In this document: positions 1 to 7,923 of the stretch, piece by piece
How positions within the stretch are numbered: the first letter of the stretch is position 1
Layout: every line of letters begins with the position of its first letter
Notes under the pieces: model-generated
Databases searched by the model: none
What the model saw: only the letters and a program-made list of their open reading frames with translations
What the model was told of the DNA's origin: nothing
Source of the DNA: Halocafeteria seosinensis
Taxonomy: Eukaryota; Sar; Bigyra; Bicosoecida
Direction: 5' to 3'
Length of the DNA stretch: 13,966 bases
Assembly: GCA_001687465.1 (NCBI GenBank)
Contig: LVLI01001651.1
Coordinates: forward strand, 1 to 13,966
Program-made: the position numbers and the translations under genes

Positions 1-116
1 CTTAAAATCCTTTCTCTATTCCTGTGATAATAGTCTTTAGAATATTGGTTAATCTTCTCCCTGTTGTTGATGTAATACTTTTTCATTGCTTTCTTCTGGG
101 CTGCTGAAGTTTCCAT
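1..116 (-). CDS. Partial small basic protein, virus-like, cut by left window edge
   Basis: The complement of 116-1 opens with ATG and stays open for 38 codons to the window edge, so the C-terminus is missing. The visible part is rich in Lys, Arg, Tyr and Asn. It contains a short imperfect repeat: KKYYINNREKI is followed by KDYYHRNRERI about 15 residues later. Such YY-x-x-N-R-E-K-I repeats are, from general knowledge, common in small proteins of phages and large DNA viruses, but no function can be assigned from this alone. It lies 60 nt downstream of the zinc-finger frame on the same strand. It shares with that frame a TATATAGATT element just before the ATG. The AT-rich setting differs from the confident genes in the window. 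It could be chance, since the frame is short, but the internal repeat and shared upstream element argue for a real gene. Confidence 0.5.
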   Translation of the reverse strand, partial: METSAAQKKAMKKYYINNREKINQYSKDYYHRNRERIL

Positions 117-124
117 TATTTAAT

Positions 125-134
125 AATCTATATA
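125..134 (-). promoter_or_regulatory. TATATAGATT element before the left-edge gene
   Basis: On the minus strand TATATAGATT ends 8 nt before the ATG at 116. The same decamer sits 6 nt before the ATG of the neighbouring frame at 395. The repetition at nearly the same distance suggests a shared promoter element rather than random AT-rich DNA. AT-rich motifs very close to start codons are known for genes of large DNA viruses and their parasites, but I cannot match this one to a named motif. Confidence 0.45.
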
Positions 135-176
135 TTAAACCTATATAAAATTTTATTTACAAAAAACGCGTTTCCA

Positions 177-395
177 TTATTTCAAACAAAAGAAGAATTT
201 GTAATTGAAAAGGGTTAATGGTGGGTCTTTCTCCTCATTTTCATAGGCTTTCCTCTTCTTACAGATTTTCATATGATATAAATAACTGGTTTCCCTCATT
301 TGTTTATCACAAAAGTGGCACTTAACCGGTTTAAAGTAGTGTTTTATTGGTAGCCTTTCATTTATAGGCTCATTATTTAGTTCTACGAAGTCCAT
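177..395 (-). CDS. Small CCHC zinc-finger-like protein, 72 aa, virus-like context
   Basis: A complete ATG-to-stop frame of 72 codons on the minus strand. Residues 26-45 carry Cys26-x2-Cys29-x11-His41-x3-Cys45, a spacing that could bind one zinc ion. A Lys/Arg-rich stretch (KICKKRKA) follows, so nucleic-acid binding is possible. There is no signal peptide or membrane segment. The gene ends 60 nt before the next minus-strand frame begins, an unusually tight packing compared with the kilobase spacers elsewhere in this window. Its upstream DNA is AT-rich with a TATATAGATT element. I do not recognise a specific family. An algal-virus, polinton-like or other mobile-element origin is an inference from packing, base composition and the shared upstream element. 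The main alternative is a chance short ORF. Confidence 0.45.
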   Translation of the reverse strand: MDFVELNNEPINERLPIKHYFKPVKCHFCDKQMRETSYLYHMKICKKRKAYENEEKDPPLTLFNYKFFFCLK

Positions 396-401
396 ATATA
401 A

Positions 402-411
402 AATCTATATA
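402..411 (-). promoter_or_regulatory. TATATAGATT element before the zinc-finger gene
   Basis: On the minus strand TATATAGATT ends 6 nt before the ATG at 395, inside a longer alternating TA tract. It matches the element upstream of the gene starting at 116. Confidence 0.45.
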
Positions 412-619
412 TAAAATATTCTTTAGGTTCAAACAGTGCGTTTAGACTGGAGTTTTCATCATTTTCAAGCCTAAAACAGTAATCCATTAAGTAACTGTAT
501 TACTTTTATGGAATTTATAGTGGACCCATTTTGGACATACAGTTAATTGTATATCCATTATGGGGCCAGTTAAAAACAGTAAAAAAAATTGAAGTGTCTT
601 TGTGAAGTAAATTATTAAA

Positions 620-853
620 TGACTGGTATATGACTGGTATGAAAAAACGTGACTGGTATATGACTGGTATGATTGAAGATGGTGCCTTCTTGAAGTTCTC
701 TCCCATACCAGTCCTATACCAGTCTTTTGTGAAGTTAATTAAGTGACTGGTATATGACTGGTATGAAAAATCAAGCTCCCCTATACCAGTCATATACCAG
801 TCAGCCCTGTGTATTGTGAAGTTTAATAAATTGACTGGTATATGACTGGTATG
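620..853. repeat. Cluster of paired GACTGGTAT repeats in both orientations
   Basis: Six doublets of the 11-bp unit TGACTGGTATA lie here. Forward doublets start at 620, 650, 744 and 832. Inverted doublets (ATACCAGTC twice) lie at about 704-724 and 782-803. Three of the forward doublets (620, 744, 832) are preceded by a shared TTGTGAAGT segment followed by an AT-rich stretch, starting at 600, 727 and 814. A larger irregular unit of roughly 90-130 bp has therefore been duplicated too. Opposite-facing doublets can pair into long hairpins, for example 744-765 with 782-803. The small minus-strand frames over this region repeat the peptide PVIYQS only because of the DNA repeat. The role is unknown: protein-binding iterons, a recombination site or the end of a mobile element are possible. 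Confidence 0.85.
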
Positions 854-1198
854 GGTTGATGAATAGGTGGCTTAGGAGATGTAATTTTGGAGAATACGTA
901 GTGGAAGAGTATGCGTAGATACAGTAAAAAATGCTGATTTAGGTGGTGTAATTGAAATGTGCTAATAAACAATGGATGTGTGTAAAACGCGCCCATCAAA
1001 TCCATAGATTGATGAAAAGAGGGGGGCCTTGAGGGGGCTTATCAAAAATGGTGGTTCTAGAATTTAACAATAAGGGAGATGTAAAAGTAGAGGAGATATC
1101 ACTAATATTGATGGTAATATTGAAATTTGTTTTTGATGTATCAATACTTTCATTTGAGCCGCCTTAATCATCCGTGCTGTGGAAGGGTACAACTTCAA
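854..1198. other. Gene-free stretch between the repeat cluster and the outlying repeat copy
   Basis: No convincing coding region or RNA gene was seen. The DNA remains AT-rich to about 1140 and holds a G-rich run at 1020-1037 and one TACAGTA word at 920. Base composition becomes more balanced after about 1150, which may mark the edge of inserted DNA. Confidence 0.4.
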
Positions 1199-1221
1199 TC
1201 ATACCAGTCATATACCACTCA
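1199..1221. repeat. Outlying inverted GACTGGTAT doublet
   Basis: ATACCAGTC followed by a second, one-base-changed copy (ATACCACTC) lies here, about 345 bp from the main cluster. It has the orientation of the inverted doublets. It may mark the far end of the repeat-bearing segment. It overlaps ACCACT, which can pair with AGTGGT at 1239-1244. Confidence 0.65.
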
Positions 1222-1603
1222 CTTTTTCAAGAAAGAAAAGTGGTACTCTTGATATTTTCCCCACTTCAATGTATAAACAGAATTTCGCCCGATCACTGGC
1301 CTGCCTCGATCTCCCAGTTCTCCTTTTGAGGATGAACCGTCCAGTTCTTCGACTGTTTCAATTCCTCCTGGCACACGTTTCCAAATTGTTGTACGACAGT
1401 GAGTGCGGACTGGGCACTGAGTCAATCCACGCCACCCTACCACTACAATTCAGTAGTAATTGTTCATGAAAGTGGGTTGATATTTGCTAACTACGCGCAA
1501 GGCGTGAATTTACTAAAGCCGAAAGCGTCTGTGTATACAGTACCTGGTGGCAACGAATAAGGCCAGTGGTTGGTTGTACAGTATACATTGTTCCAGGTCA
1601 AGG
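1222..1603. other. Upstream region of the three-module membrane protein gene
   Basis: No gene is visible. The stretch precedes the ATG at 1604 and includes two TACAGTA words (1536-1542 and 1577-1583), the second 21 nt before the ATG. A short inverted repeat, ACAATT/AATTGT, lies near 1444-1462. Promoter and 5' UTR sequences are presumably here, but no clear TATA box was identified. Confidence 0.35.
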
Positions 1604-4600
1604 ATGAGCTCGACAGCACCAGCAGCCGCCGCCCAAGAACAAGGACAGGGACAGGGACCTGGGGGCAAAAAGCCCTCTCGTGTGAGTTTTGCGGATCAGA
1701 TTACCACTCCCCCGGCACAACAGCAACAGCAGCAGCAACAGGGTCAACCGCAACCGCAATATGGAGCTCCATCTCCACAGCAACAAGGACAACAGCTTCC
1801 TCCTCAACCGCAACAGTATCAACAACAGGGACCACAGCCTCGAGGATCCTTCCAACAGCCAGCTCCTCCTCAACCGCAACAGCAACCAGGAGCACCCCCT
1901 CCACAAGGACAAGGGCATGGAGGGAGCTTTAATCAACCACAGCCGCAGCAGCAGCCTATGGGCGGCGCGCCTGTTCCTCCACAAGGGCAACGACCAAGCT
2001 TTTATCAGGCTCCTCCTCCTCCGGAAGATGCAGGGTGCGGCTGTGAATGCAACCCCACTGGATGCGCAAAGCCTCTGAGGATCATAGGTGAGTGCAGATC
2101 CCTCATTGACACTTGTATGAGCCTTGGAATCAAGGCCGCGCCAACGACAAACATCGAGGTCCTGTTGGGCGCCATTTTTCCCAAGTGCACGTCGAGCATA
2201 GGCCATTACAGGGCGAGCCAAGGCTCTTGCATACACATCCTTGTCGCTGTGAAGATATCCTTCCCTGGTTCTGGTTCCCTTGCTGTGTTTATATCGGTGT
2301 GTATTGAGCTGAGGTTGAAGTAGGGCCTGGGGGAGATTCCTCCCCCTGGGGGAATGGCAAAAAGACCCGGGGGCCAGGTGGTCCTCTGTGTCGTCCCCGT
2401 GTGGAACCTCTCCAGACGAGACGACAGTGTTGGTTGTTGAAGGGAACATGGGTTGAGAGATGTTTTGACACGTTTGAATGCTTTTGGGAGCTTTATGTAT
2501 CGCAGGATATGTCGGCTTCTTCTTCGCTTTGGGACTTACGCTCGCCGGGGCTTCGCTGCCGGACTGGATCACCTACAAGGTAAGTCTCTTCAGAGTCAAC
2601 AATAATCAATTTCGGTCGGAACTACCTCCTATCAAGCAAAATCAATCTAACGTGGATCAATTCCAGAACGATGCCAAAGTAGAGCTGGGAATGTGGCGAA
2701 GTTGCTTCAAGGAGACTTGTAACGCCCGAAGTCAGTCAGACCTGTTTGTTTCGTGCTCCGTCGATTTCCTCATTTCTCACTTTTGTGTTGTTCCAACTGC
2801 AGGTGACTACAACTGGGGGTACGGGAGGCATACCTCGGTCGGCTATATGCGGCAGGGCCTTCTAAGTCTTCGTGCCCTATTCCTCATTCAAATAGCGCTG
2901 TTATTTTACTTTATCTCTGTACCGGCCCGATATGATTATGGATCGATTCGAGGATCATTTGCTCGGAATCGACTGCGAGTTTCCTATTTTGCATTGCGTG
3001 AGTACTCAACCTCGTCGAGCTATGGCCATTGCCTCTCCTGATTACCGTTTCCCGTGAGACCGTCTTGTACAGTATTCTTCTCTCTTATGACATCAATTTG
3101 GCCAGCATATTTGAACGGCGCTCTTGATGGTAACGACATCGATAACAAAGAAGTTGGTGTTGGATGGATTAATCAAATTGTTTCTACCGTTGTGGTTCTT
3201 CTGCTCCTACCTAGTGGCTGGCTGGCGGTAAGTACTGCGCGGACTTGTTACAACTGAGTTTATTTTGCTCCAAAAGGAACTAGAACTATGCTTATGACTT
3301 CCCGGTACAGATCCCAAAATCTCCTGCGGGTAACCAACCCGCACTCGAAGATGCGAAGGGTGGACAAGTGGTTGATACGTGGGACGAACAACAAAGCACT
3401 TCAAGGAAAGAGAAATTGAAACAGTTCCTTGGGAAACCGGCTATGCGTAAGTAGTATGGCCGATGAGAACTCTCATTTTTTTTTCACTCAATATCTCATT
3501 GAAGGTTATTTCTGGGCGCTTATGCAGGCAACTGTCTCGTGCTCTTCAGCTTTGTATGCTATATGACTGCCCTAGGAAGCCCACAGTGGTCAGTAACACA
3601 AACCGAGAAAGAGGGCGAATCGACGCAAAATGAAGTAGGTTGCTGTCCCCTCGCGGATGCTGTGCTTTTGTAATTTCCGATGGGATTTTTCTTCACAGTA
3701 TGTTGGGCCGTGGTCAGCCTGTTGCGATGGGTCCGAAGCGCCTCCTGCTATGACCTGTTCTGAACCCTGTTAGTCAACGCTGTACATGAGCATGGATTTT
3801 TCCTCGGAGTTATGTCAGCGACTATGATCATACTGCAGATACGCAAATCAACCGAGACGAATTCTCTGTGCTGGCAACGACTCAAACATTGTCCATGATT
3901 GGAGCTCTCTTACTAATTGGCGAAGTGTTGATGATTTACGCGGCCAGTAACCGTATCGTTGAAGCCAAAAAGGCCCGGTTTTTCTTCCTTTGGTTTGTTT
4001 TGTTTGAACGTAAGGGATAGCCGCGATAGTTTAGAATGCGTTTCCATTTCCTTACCTGTTCTCTCTCACAACTGCAGTGATATCTGTCGTCCTAGTGGCT
4101 GCTTCTTGGGGCCGGGAGTTCGTTGATCTCTACTCCATAGAAAAAAAGAATGAGGGAGACGATGACGAGTCTAAACATTTTGGAGTTGGTTGGTCCCTTC
4201 TCTGGCCAACGTTTGTCTTTCAAATTTTGCTACTTATCTCTGGACTCTCTTGGGTATGTTCCACTAGTTAGTAGGCGGGAACATATGAGTCCAGCATTGT
4301 AGTTTGTCATTGTGTTGTTTCTTGCATGCAGAAAGCTTCTGGGCCTGAGACGGGAAGTCAACGTACTGCAGATAGTCAGAGTTCTAGTGGCACCGAAGAC
4401 TTTGAAATGAGAAACAAGGACAGGGCGATTGCGTTGTTGTCCTCCGTCTGCTGTTGTTCCGGTGGTCAGAAGGGGATCAAAATTCTAGGTATGCGCTAAT
4501 TGAGTTCGTACTTTTATTAGACTCGTTGCAGAGATAACGTTCGTATTTTGACAGTCTACGTTTTCGGTTTTGCTGCGTTCATTATTCAACTCACCGCGAT

Positions 4601-5610
4601 GGGAACTTCCAAATGGATGAGAGTAAAGTTTAACTCAGAAGATAGCAATTATGACGTCGTAAGTATTGGGTTTCGAGAGCATATTTCATCCGATCGTGAC
4701 GCTCTTGTGGCTGCCCCCAGGATGTCGGACCGGCTTTAGCTTGTGTGACAAAAGATCCTTCCACGGGTGTCGAGTGGTCATTATGCTCAACGAGCATCAT
4801 GGGCCTGCTTGATTCCGAACAGTTTCCTGATGATAGCGACATGAGTAAGCACATTTCATACACCTCCAACGTTATCATATTCTGATTACTATCCAACCGT
4901 ATCGCGAATGCAGCTCTGAAGAGAGTGTTTGACAACGGAGCTGATGTTGCGACTGCTGTCAATGCTTCCTTGGCTTTTGGTGCAGCTAGCATTGTCAGTG
5001 TAGTTTTGGCGCTACTCATCTTTGTCATTCGGGCAGCACGGGTGTTCTCGTACGAACGAATGTCGAAAGCGGTGGTTCACTCGTTTCATATGTCGTGTAT
5101 GTACATCGTTACGGCTGTCTAGTTCTCTCTCTTTTCAAGCAGATTATGCAAGCTTGTTGCAGTTTGTATCAATTTATTGTCGTCTTGTGCATGGGGATAT
5201 GTTGTCAACAACCTCGTCAAAGGGAGGACTGATGTTAGCAAGAAAGAGATAACCATCCTCTTTGGATGGATCCTCGAGTGGGTATCCGTGGGTATTTTGC
5301 TTTCTTTATCAATAGGCGTTCTGATCCACTCCCGAGTAAGTAGTCAAGGAGTGTGTATCGTGAATATTCCTTTGACGTTTCTTGTCGTTGCTTGGTCCAG
5401 CTCAATGATGGGGAAGACCCTGGTGCTGAAACTACCTATGCATCGCATTTTGTGAATGAAGAAGAGGTTCATCAGAAACAAGATGAAGCATCTAGAGCAA
5501 ACAGGGTAAGCAATGTAGCCCAAACCCCCATCAAAGAGCGTAGGGATACAATGAGCTCAGTCATGCCAAATCCGATGGCTAATGTGGGTAACGGTAGCTA
5601 TGCTGAGTGA
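1604..5610 (+). CDS. Multi-pass membrane protein with Gln/Pro-rich N-terminus and three tandem claudin-like four-helix modules
   Basis: Sixteen exons were reconstructed: 1604-2087, 2506-2579, 2667-2730, 2803-2997, 3073-3227, 3311-3446, 3528-3634, 3699-3768, 3839-4009, 4078-4253, 4332-4488, 4555-4658, 4721-4844, 4914-5096, 5163-5335, 5401-5610. All introns are GT-AG and 62-87 nt except the first (418 nt). The product is 860 residues. Residues 1-160 are Gln/Pro-rich with GSF/PSF repeats and end in a Cys cluster (CGCECNPTGC). Three modules follow at about 162-369, 370-596 and 597-860, each predicted to have four helices and a hydrophilic tail. In every module a Trp is residue 21 (W182, W390, W617). 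Modules 1 and 2 then have GMWRSC and GPWSAC, resembling the claudin/PMP22 G-L-W-x-x-C signature. Each third helix has a Trp (IWP, SWG, AWG). ATG 1604 is the first in-frame ATG. Adhesion, scaffolding or channel-like roles are all possible; none is shown. Confidence 0.83.
1697..2040 (+). repeat. Gln/Pro low-complexity coding repeat
   Basis: CAA/CAG-rich DNA in exon 1 encodes a run of eight Gln and then Gln/Pro/Gly-rich protein. Within it a looser unit of about 25 residues recurs: GSFQQP, then GSFNQP, then PSFYQAP, each of the first two followed by a PQQQP and a PPQGQ segment. Such tracts are expected to be disordered and to vary in length between strains. Confidence 0.75.
2506..3446 (+). repeat. 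Internal repeat module 1 of the membrane protein (exons 2-6)
   Basis: Five exons with intron phases 1-0-1-1-0, closing with a phase-1 intron. Helix 1 ends in SLPDW. The outer loop holds LGMWRSC with a second Cys five residues on (C199, C204). Helix 3 contains IWP. VGVGW precedes helix 4, and a hydrophilic tail with KEKLKQFLGKP ends the module. Introns 2 and 3 lie here; both are multiples of three and stop-free. Confidence 0.8.
3528..4488 (+). repeat. Internal repeat module 2 of the membrane protein (exons 7-11)
   Basis: Same five-exon plan and phases as module 1. Helix 1 ends in GSPQW. The loop has VGPWSACC and two further Cys-containing steps before helix 2. Helix 3 contains ASWG. FGVGW precedes helix 4. 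The tail is Ser/Thr-rich and runs into CCCSGG just before module 3, a possible palmitoylation site next to the membrane. Confidence 0.82.
4555..5610 (+). repeat. Internal repeat module 3 of the membrane protein (exons 12-16)
   Basis: Same exon plan, with the last exon acting as the C-terminal tail and carrying the stop codon. Helix 1 ends in GTSKW. The loop keeps VGP and the Cys (VGPALAC) but has Ala where modules 1 and 2 have Trp. Helix 3 contains AWG. The tail is acidic and then Met/Asn/Pro-rich with no obvious sorting signal. The splice pair 5097/5162 was chosen because it gives a normal intron length and places the helix 3 Trp as in module 2. Confidence 0.78.
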
Positions 5611-7923
5611 AAGGGAAGGGAAAGACCTTACGTGAAGCATGCTAAAGTTAAACTTTGCGAAAAGTTGAGCTTATTTGTGTATGGACTTGTGGTGAATTTC
5701 CTCCTCTCACACATTGTGCTACACATTATGTGCATGGCTAGCCTAAGGTATGGCGAGTGTGATGGAGCGTAAGCGTCAATGGAGACGTTATTTCAGATTA
5801 AGTACAATACACAGATAGACATGCAGACGCCTTTCGTTACATAGTTGCTTCCTTGGGAAAGCGTGCTTCGGACGTTTTCCCTTGACACAAAGTCGCTGCA
5901 ATGCTTCGGCAGAAATAAGAGTCGATAGTCTTAATCTTAAGACGCCCGGTTTCGACAATGGCGTTAGATCTCGTCTACAGTATCGTTGTGCATCATCTCG
6001 TGCACACTAATGGCCTCGTGTATACGGCATTGTTAAGTGATTACACATACTGTAGTATTGCCGAAAAGCAAGCCTATTGTATTGTATGTCGCGCACGGTT
6101 CCGGGTAGTTCACCCCTCACACGGCGAAGCATACCGGTAGCCTGCCGCAGACACGTCTTCCGGTAGGAGCAATACCAATGCACACTCCGCTTACACTGCT
6201 AGACCCGGAAGACATAGCCCAAAGGGCTTTTATGTTATCCAGTCATCAGTACACACCGGTACCTACTTACGATAGCGCTTGACGTGAAACGACTTCAGAC
6301 TTGCCCTAGGTCTCAGTGAGTGACCGTCTCACTATACAGTACGAACTGAGGCTACTTGGATTGCATGACTCGGTTTCTTCAGAGGAGAATTCAGTTTTTG
6401 TATATAGTTATCATTGCATCATTCCAGGTTCTATATTGGATCTGGATTGGGAAGATTCCAAATGATAGGACCTGAATGAATCCGGTAGACGATGCCTCGC
6501 AAGTTCCTCATAACTCTTCGGGACGGACCCATTGTTCTTTTCTATTGCAATCTACGGCCCACATCCGAGCACAATGGAAGAGGGTCCCTTCACTGGCTGG
6601 ACGGGCGCATTACTCGTCACTAGCTAATAGGAAAACCAGAAGCTTGGAACCGGTTTACCCTCTCTGAACCACCACAGCTATTGCGTCACTTACGGTATGA
6701 AGGTTTTGCTAACCTCATTGTTTTCCGGGTACATCCTCGCAAGTAAGGCGGCGGCAGCGGCCACAGACTTACGCCCCGGAATTCCGGAATGGACGGAAAA
6801 CTTGCTTTCATTATAATTCGGGCCAACACCAGTTTAAAATGAATTGTTGGGGTGATCAGGACTAACAACAACTATGCTTCGTTGTATGCAAATGAAATCT
6901 TTGATAGTGGTCGGGAGAATAGTCACATAATAGATCTGAAGGGAATAACAGATTTTGAAGGACTACCGAAGATACTGGTAAGGGTTGCATCGTTTGACCA
7001 ATCTCGAATTTGTTGTTAGGGATGGATCAACTGCATCCGAAGGTGGATTCATTGTCCAACAACGGCAGAGATTCTTTATCGCGGATTTATGTAGCTCATC
7101 AGGAGACTCTACTATACTAGTATTGGCGGTAGTTGTTGTAGGTATAACGATAGACTCTCCCTTGTTTCGTTGGTCAGAACGAATCCTATTGACTGGCACT
7201 GGAGAAAGTTCCTGAACAGAATCAGAATCAGCAATCAATCGAGGAGTCACAGCAATGGTGGCAACGTCGATCGTCCACCGCAAGGTGAAAAATGATGAGT
7301 TGTACGTGCTTAGACTTGCTATGCTCACACACACACATTATGCGACAGATAGATGACTGTACTCTGGTGTCCAAGTTCCCGCGCACCAGCGGAAAGCACT
7401 CCTCCATTTCCGTCGCCGACGAAAGTGTGACTGATCAGCCGTGACTCGTAAATCATCGAGCCTGTGGAAACTGAAATCAAATTTTATCATTTCTTCCTTC
7501 CAGTGGAAAGCAGAAGGCATGTAATCGTGACGCTGAATACCGAGGGGTCCGCATCTGAAGTTTCTATAATTCCTCGCTTATGGCTGCCGGGATTCCAGGA
7601 TTCGAGAAATGCCCCTGGAGTGACCGTAGGACTACAAAGGAGTAGTACAACTCATACACACTCGCATTTCTTCGAAAGTTAAAGTTCTTCCCGTTCCTCG
7701 GAACACACTTCTTCCTTCCTACGGTATGCAACAATCTTTAGTGAGACTTCACGATACTGGGTTCAGGAAAATGCACGAGGTCGTTGATATTGTCAGCAGA
7801 AGTAGTCTTTCTTTCCTCGTTTAACAGTAGTAAGGTTACTCCTAGATACACAGTAATATACAGCGAGCCAAGGAGGCGGCGCAGGAGGAATTGGAATTCT
7901 CAACCAACTTCGTCGTCGTCGAA
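5611..7923. other. Long gene-poor spacer
   Basis: About 2.3 kb without a supportable gene. Open frames here are short, start at non-ATG codons or lack any protein-like pattern. No tRNA or snRNA was recognised. The stretch must contain the 3' end of the membrane protein transcript and the CSN5 promoter. It holds three TACAGTA/TACTGTA words (5976, 6048, 6335), a 12-bp palindrome CCGGAATTCCGG at 6776-6787 that contains a TTC-nn-GAA heat-shock-element-like core, and an AC repeat at 7325-7336. A non-coding RNA gene cannot be excluded. Confidence 0.5.

Noticed and set aside
515-793. Minus-strand ATG frame of 92 codons with repeated PVIYQS
   Set aside because: The repeated peptide comes only from the GACTGGTAT DNA repeats, and the rest has no protein-like pattern.
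620-853. CRISPR-like array
   Set aside because: The units are 11-bp doublets in both orientations with irregular spacing. There are no constant-length spacers or direct repeats of 25-40 bp, and the setting is eukaryotic.
823-1005. Minus-strand ATG frame of 60 codons ending in PVIYQS
   Set aside because: It is short, ends inside a repeat doublet and shows no domain. A small mobile-element gene is possible but unsupported.
1598-2572. Long minus-strand open frame of 324 codons
   Set aside because: It is the reverse of the CAA/CAG-rich exon 1 and intron 1. It starts at or near non-conserved sequence and reads as Leu/Arg low complexity, typical of an antisense shadow of a Gln/Pro tract.
5095-5142. 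Alternative splice pair for intron 14 of the membrane protein
   Set aside because: It also keeps the frame but gives a 48-nt intron, shorter than all others, and shifts the helix 3 Trp out of register with module 2. The 5097-5162 pair is preferred.
6963-7334. Minus-strand frame of 123 codons and overlapping plus-strand frame 6985-7215
   Set aside because: The minus frame starts at GTG with no early ATG. The two frames shadow each other and neither has a recognisable motif. The hydrophobic stretch on the plus strand is isolated.
7464-7682. Plus-strand frame of 72 codons before CSN5
   Set aside because: No motif, no splice connection to CSN5 that improves its conserved N-terminus, and the sequence between them contains stops in that frame.
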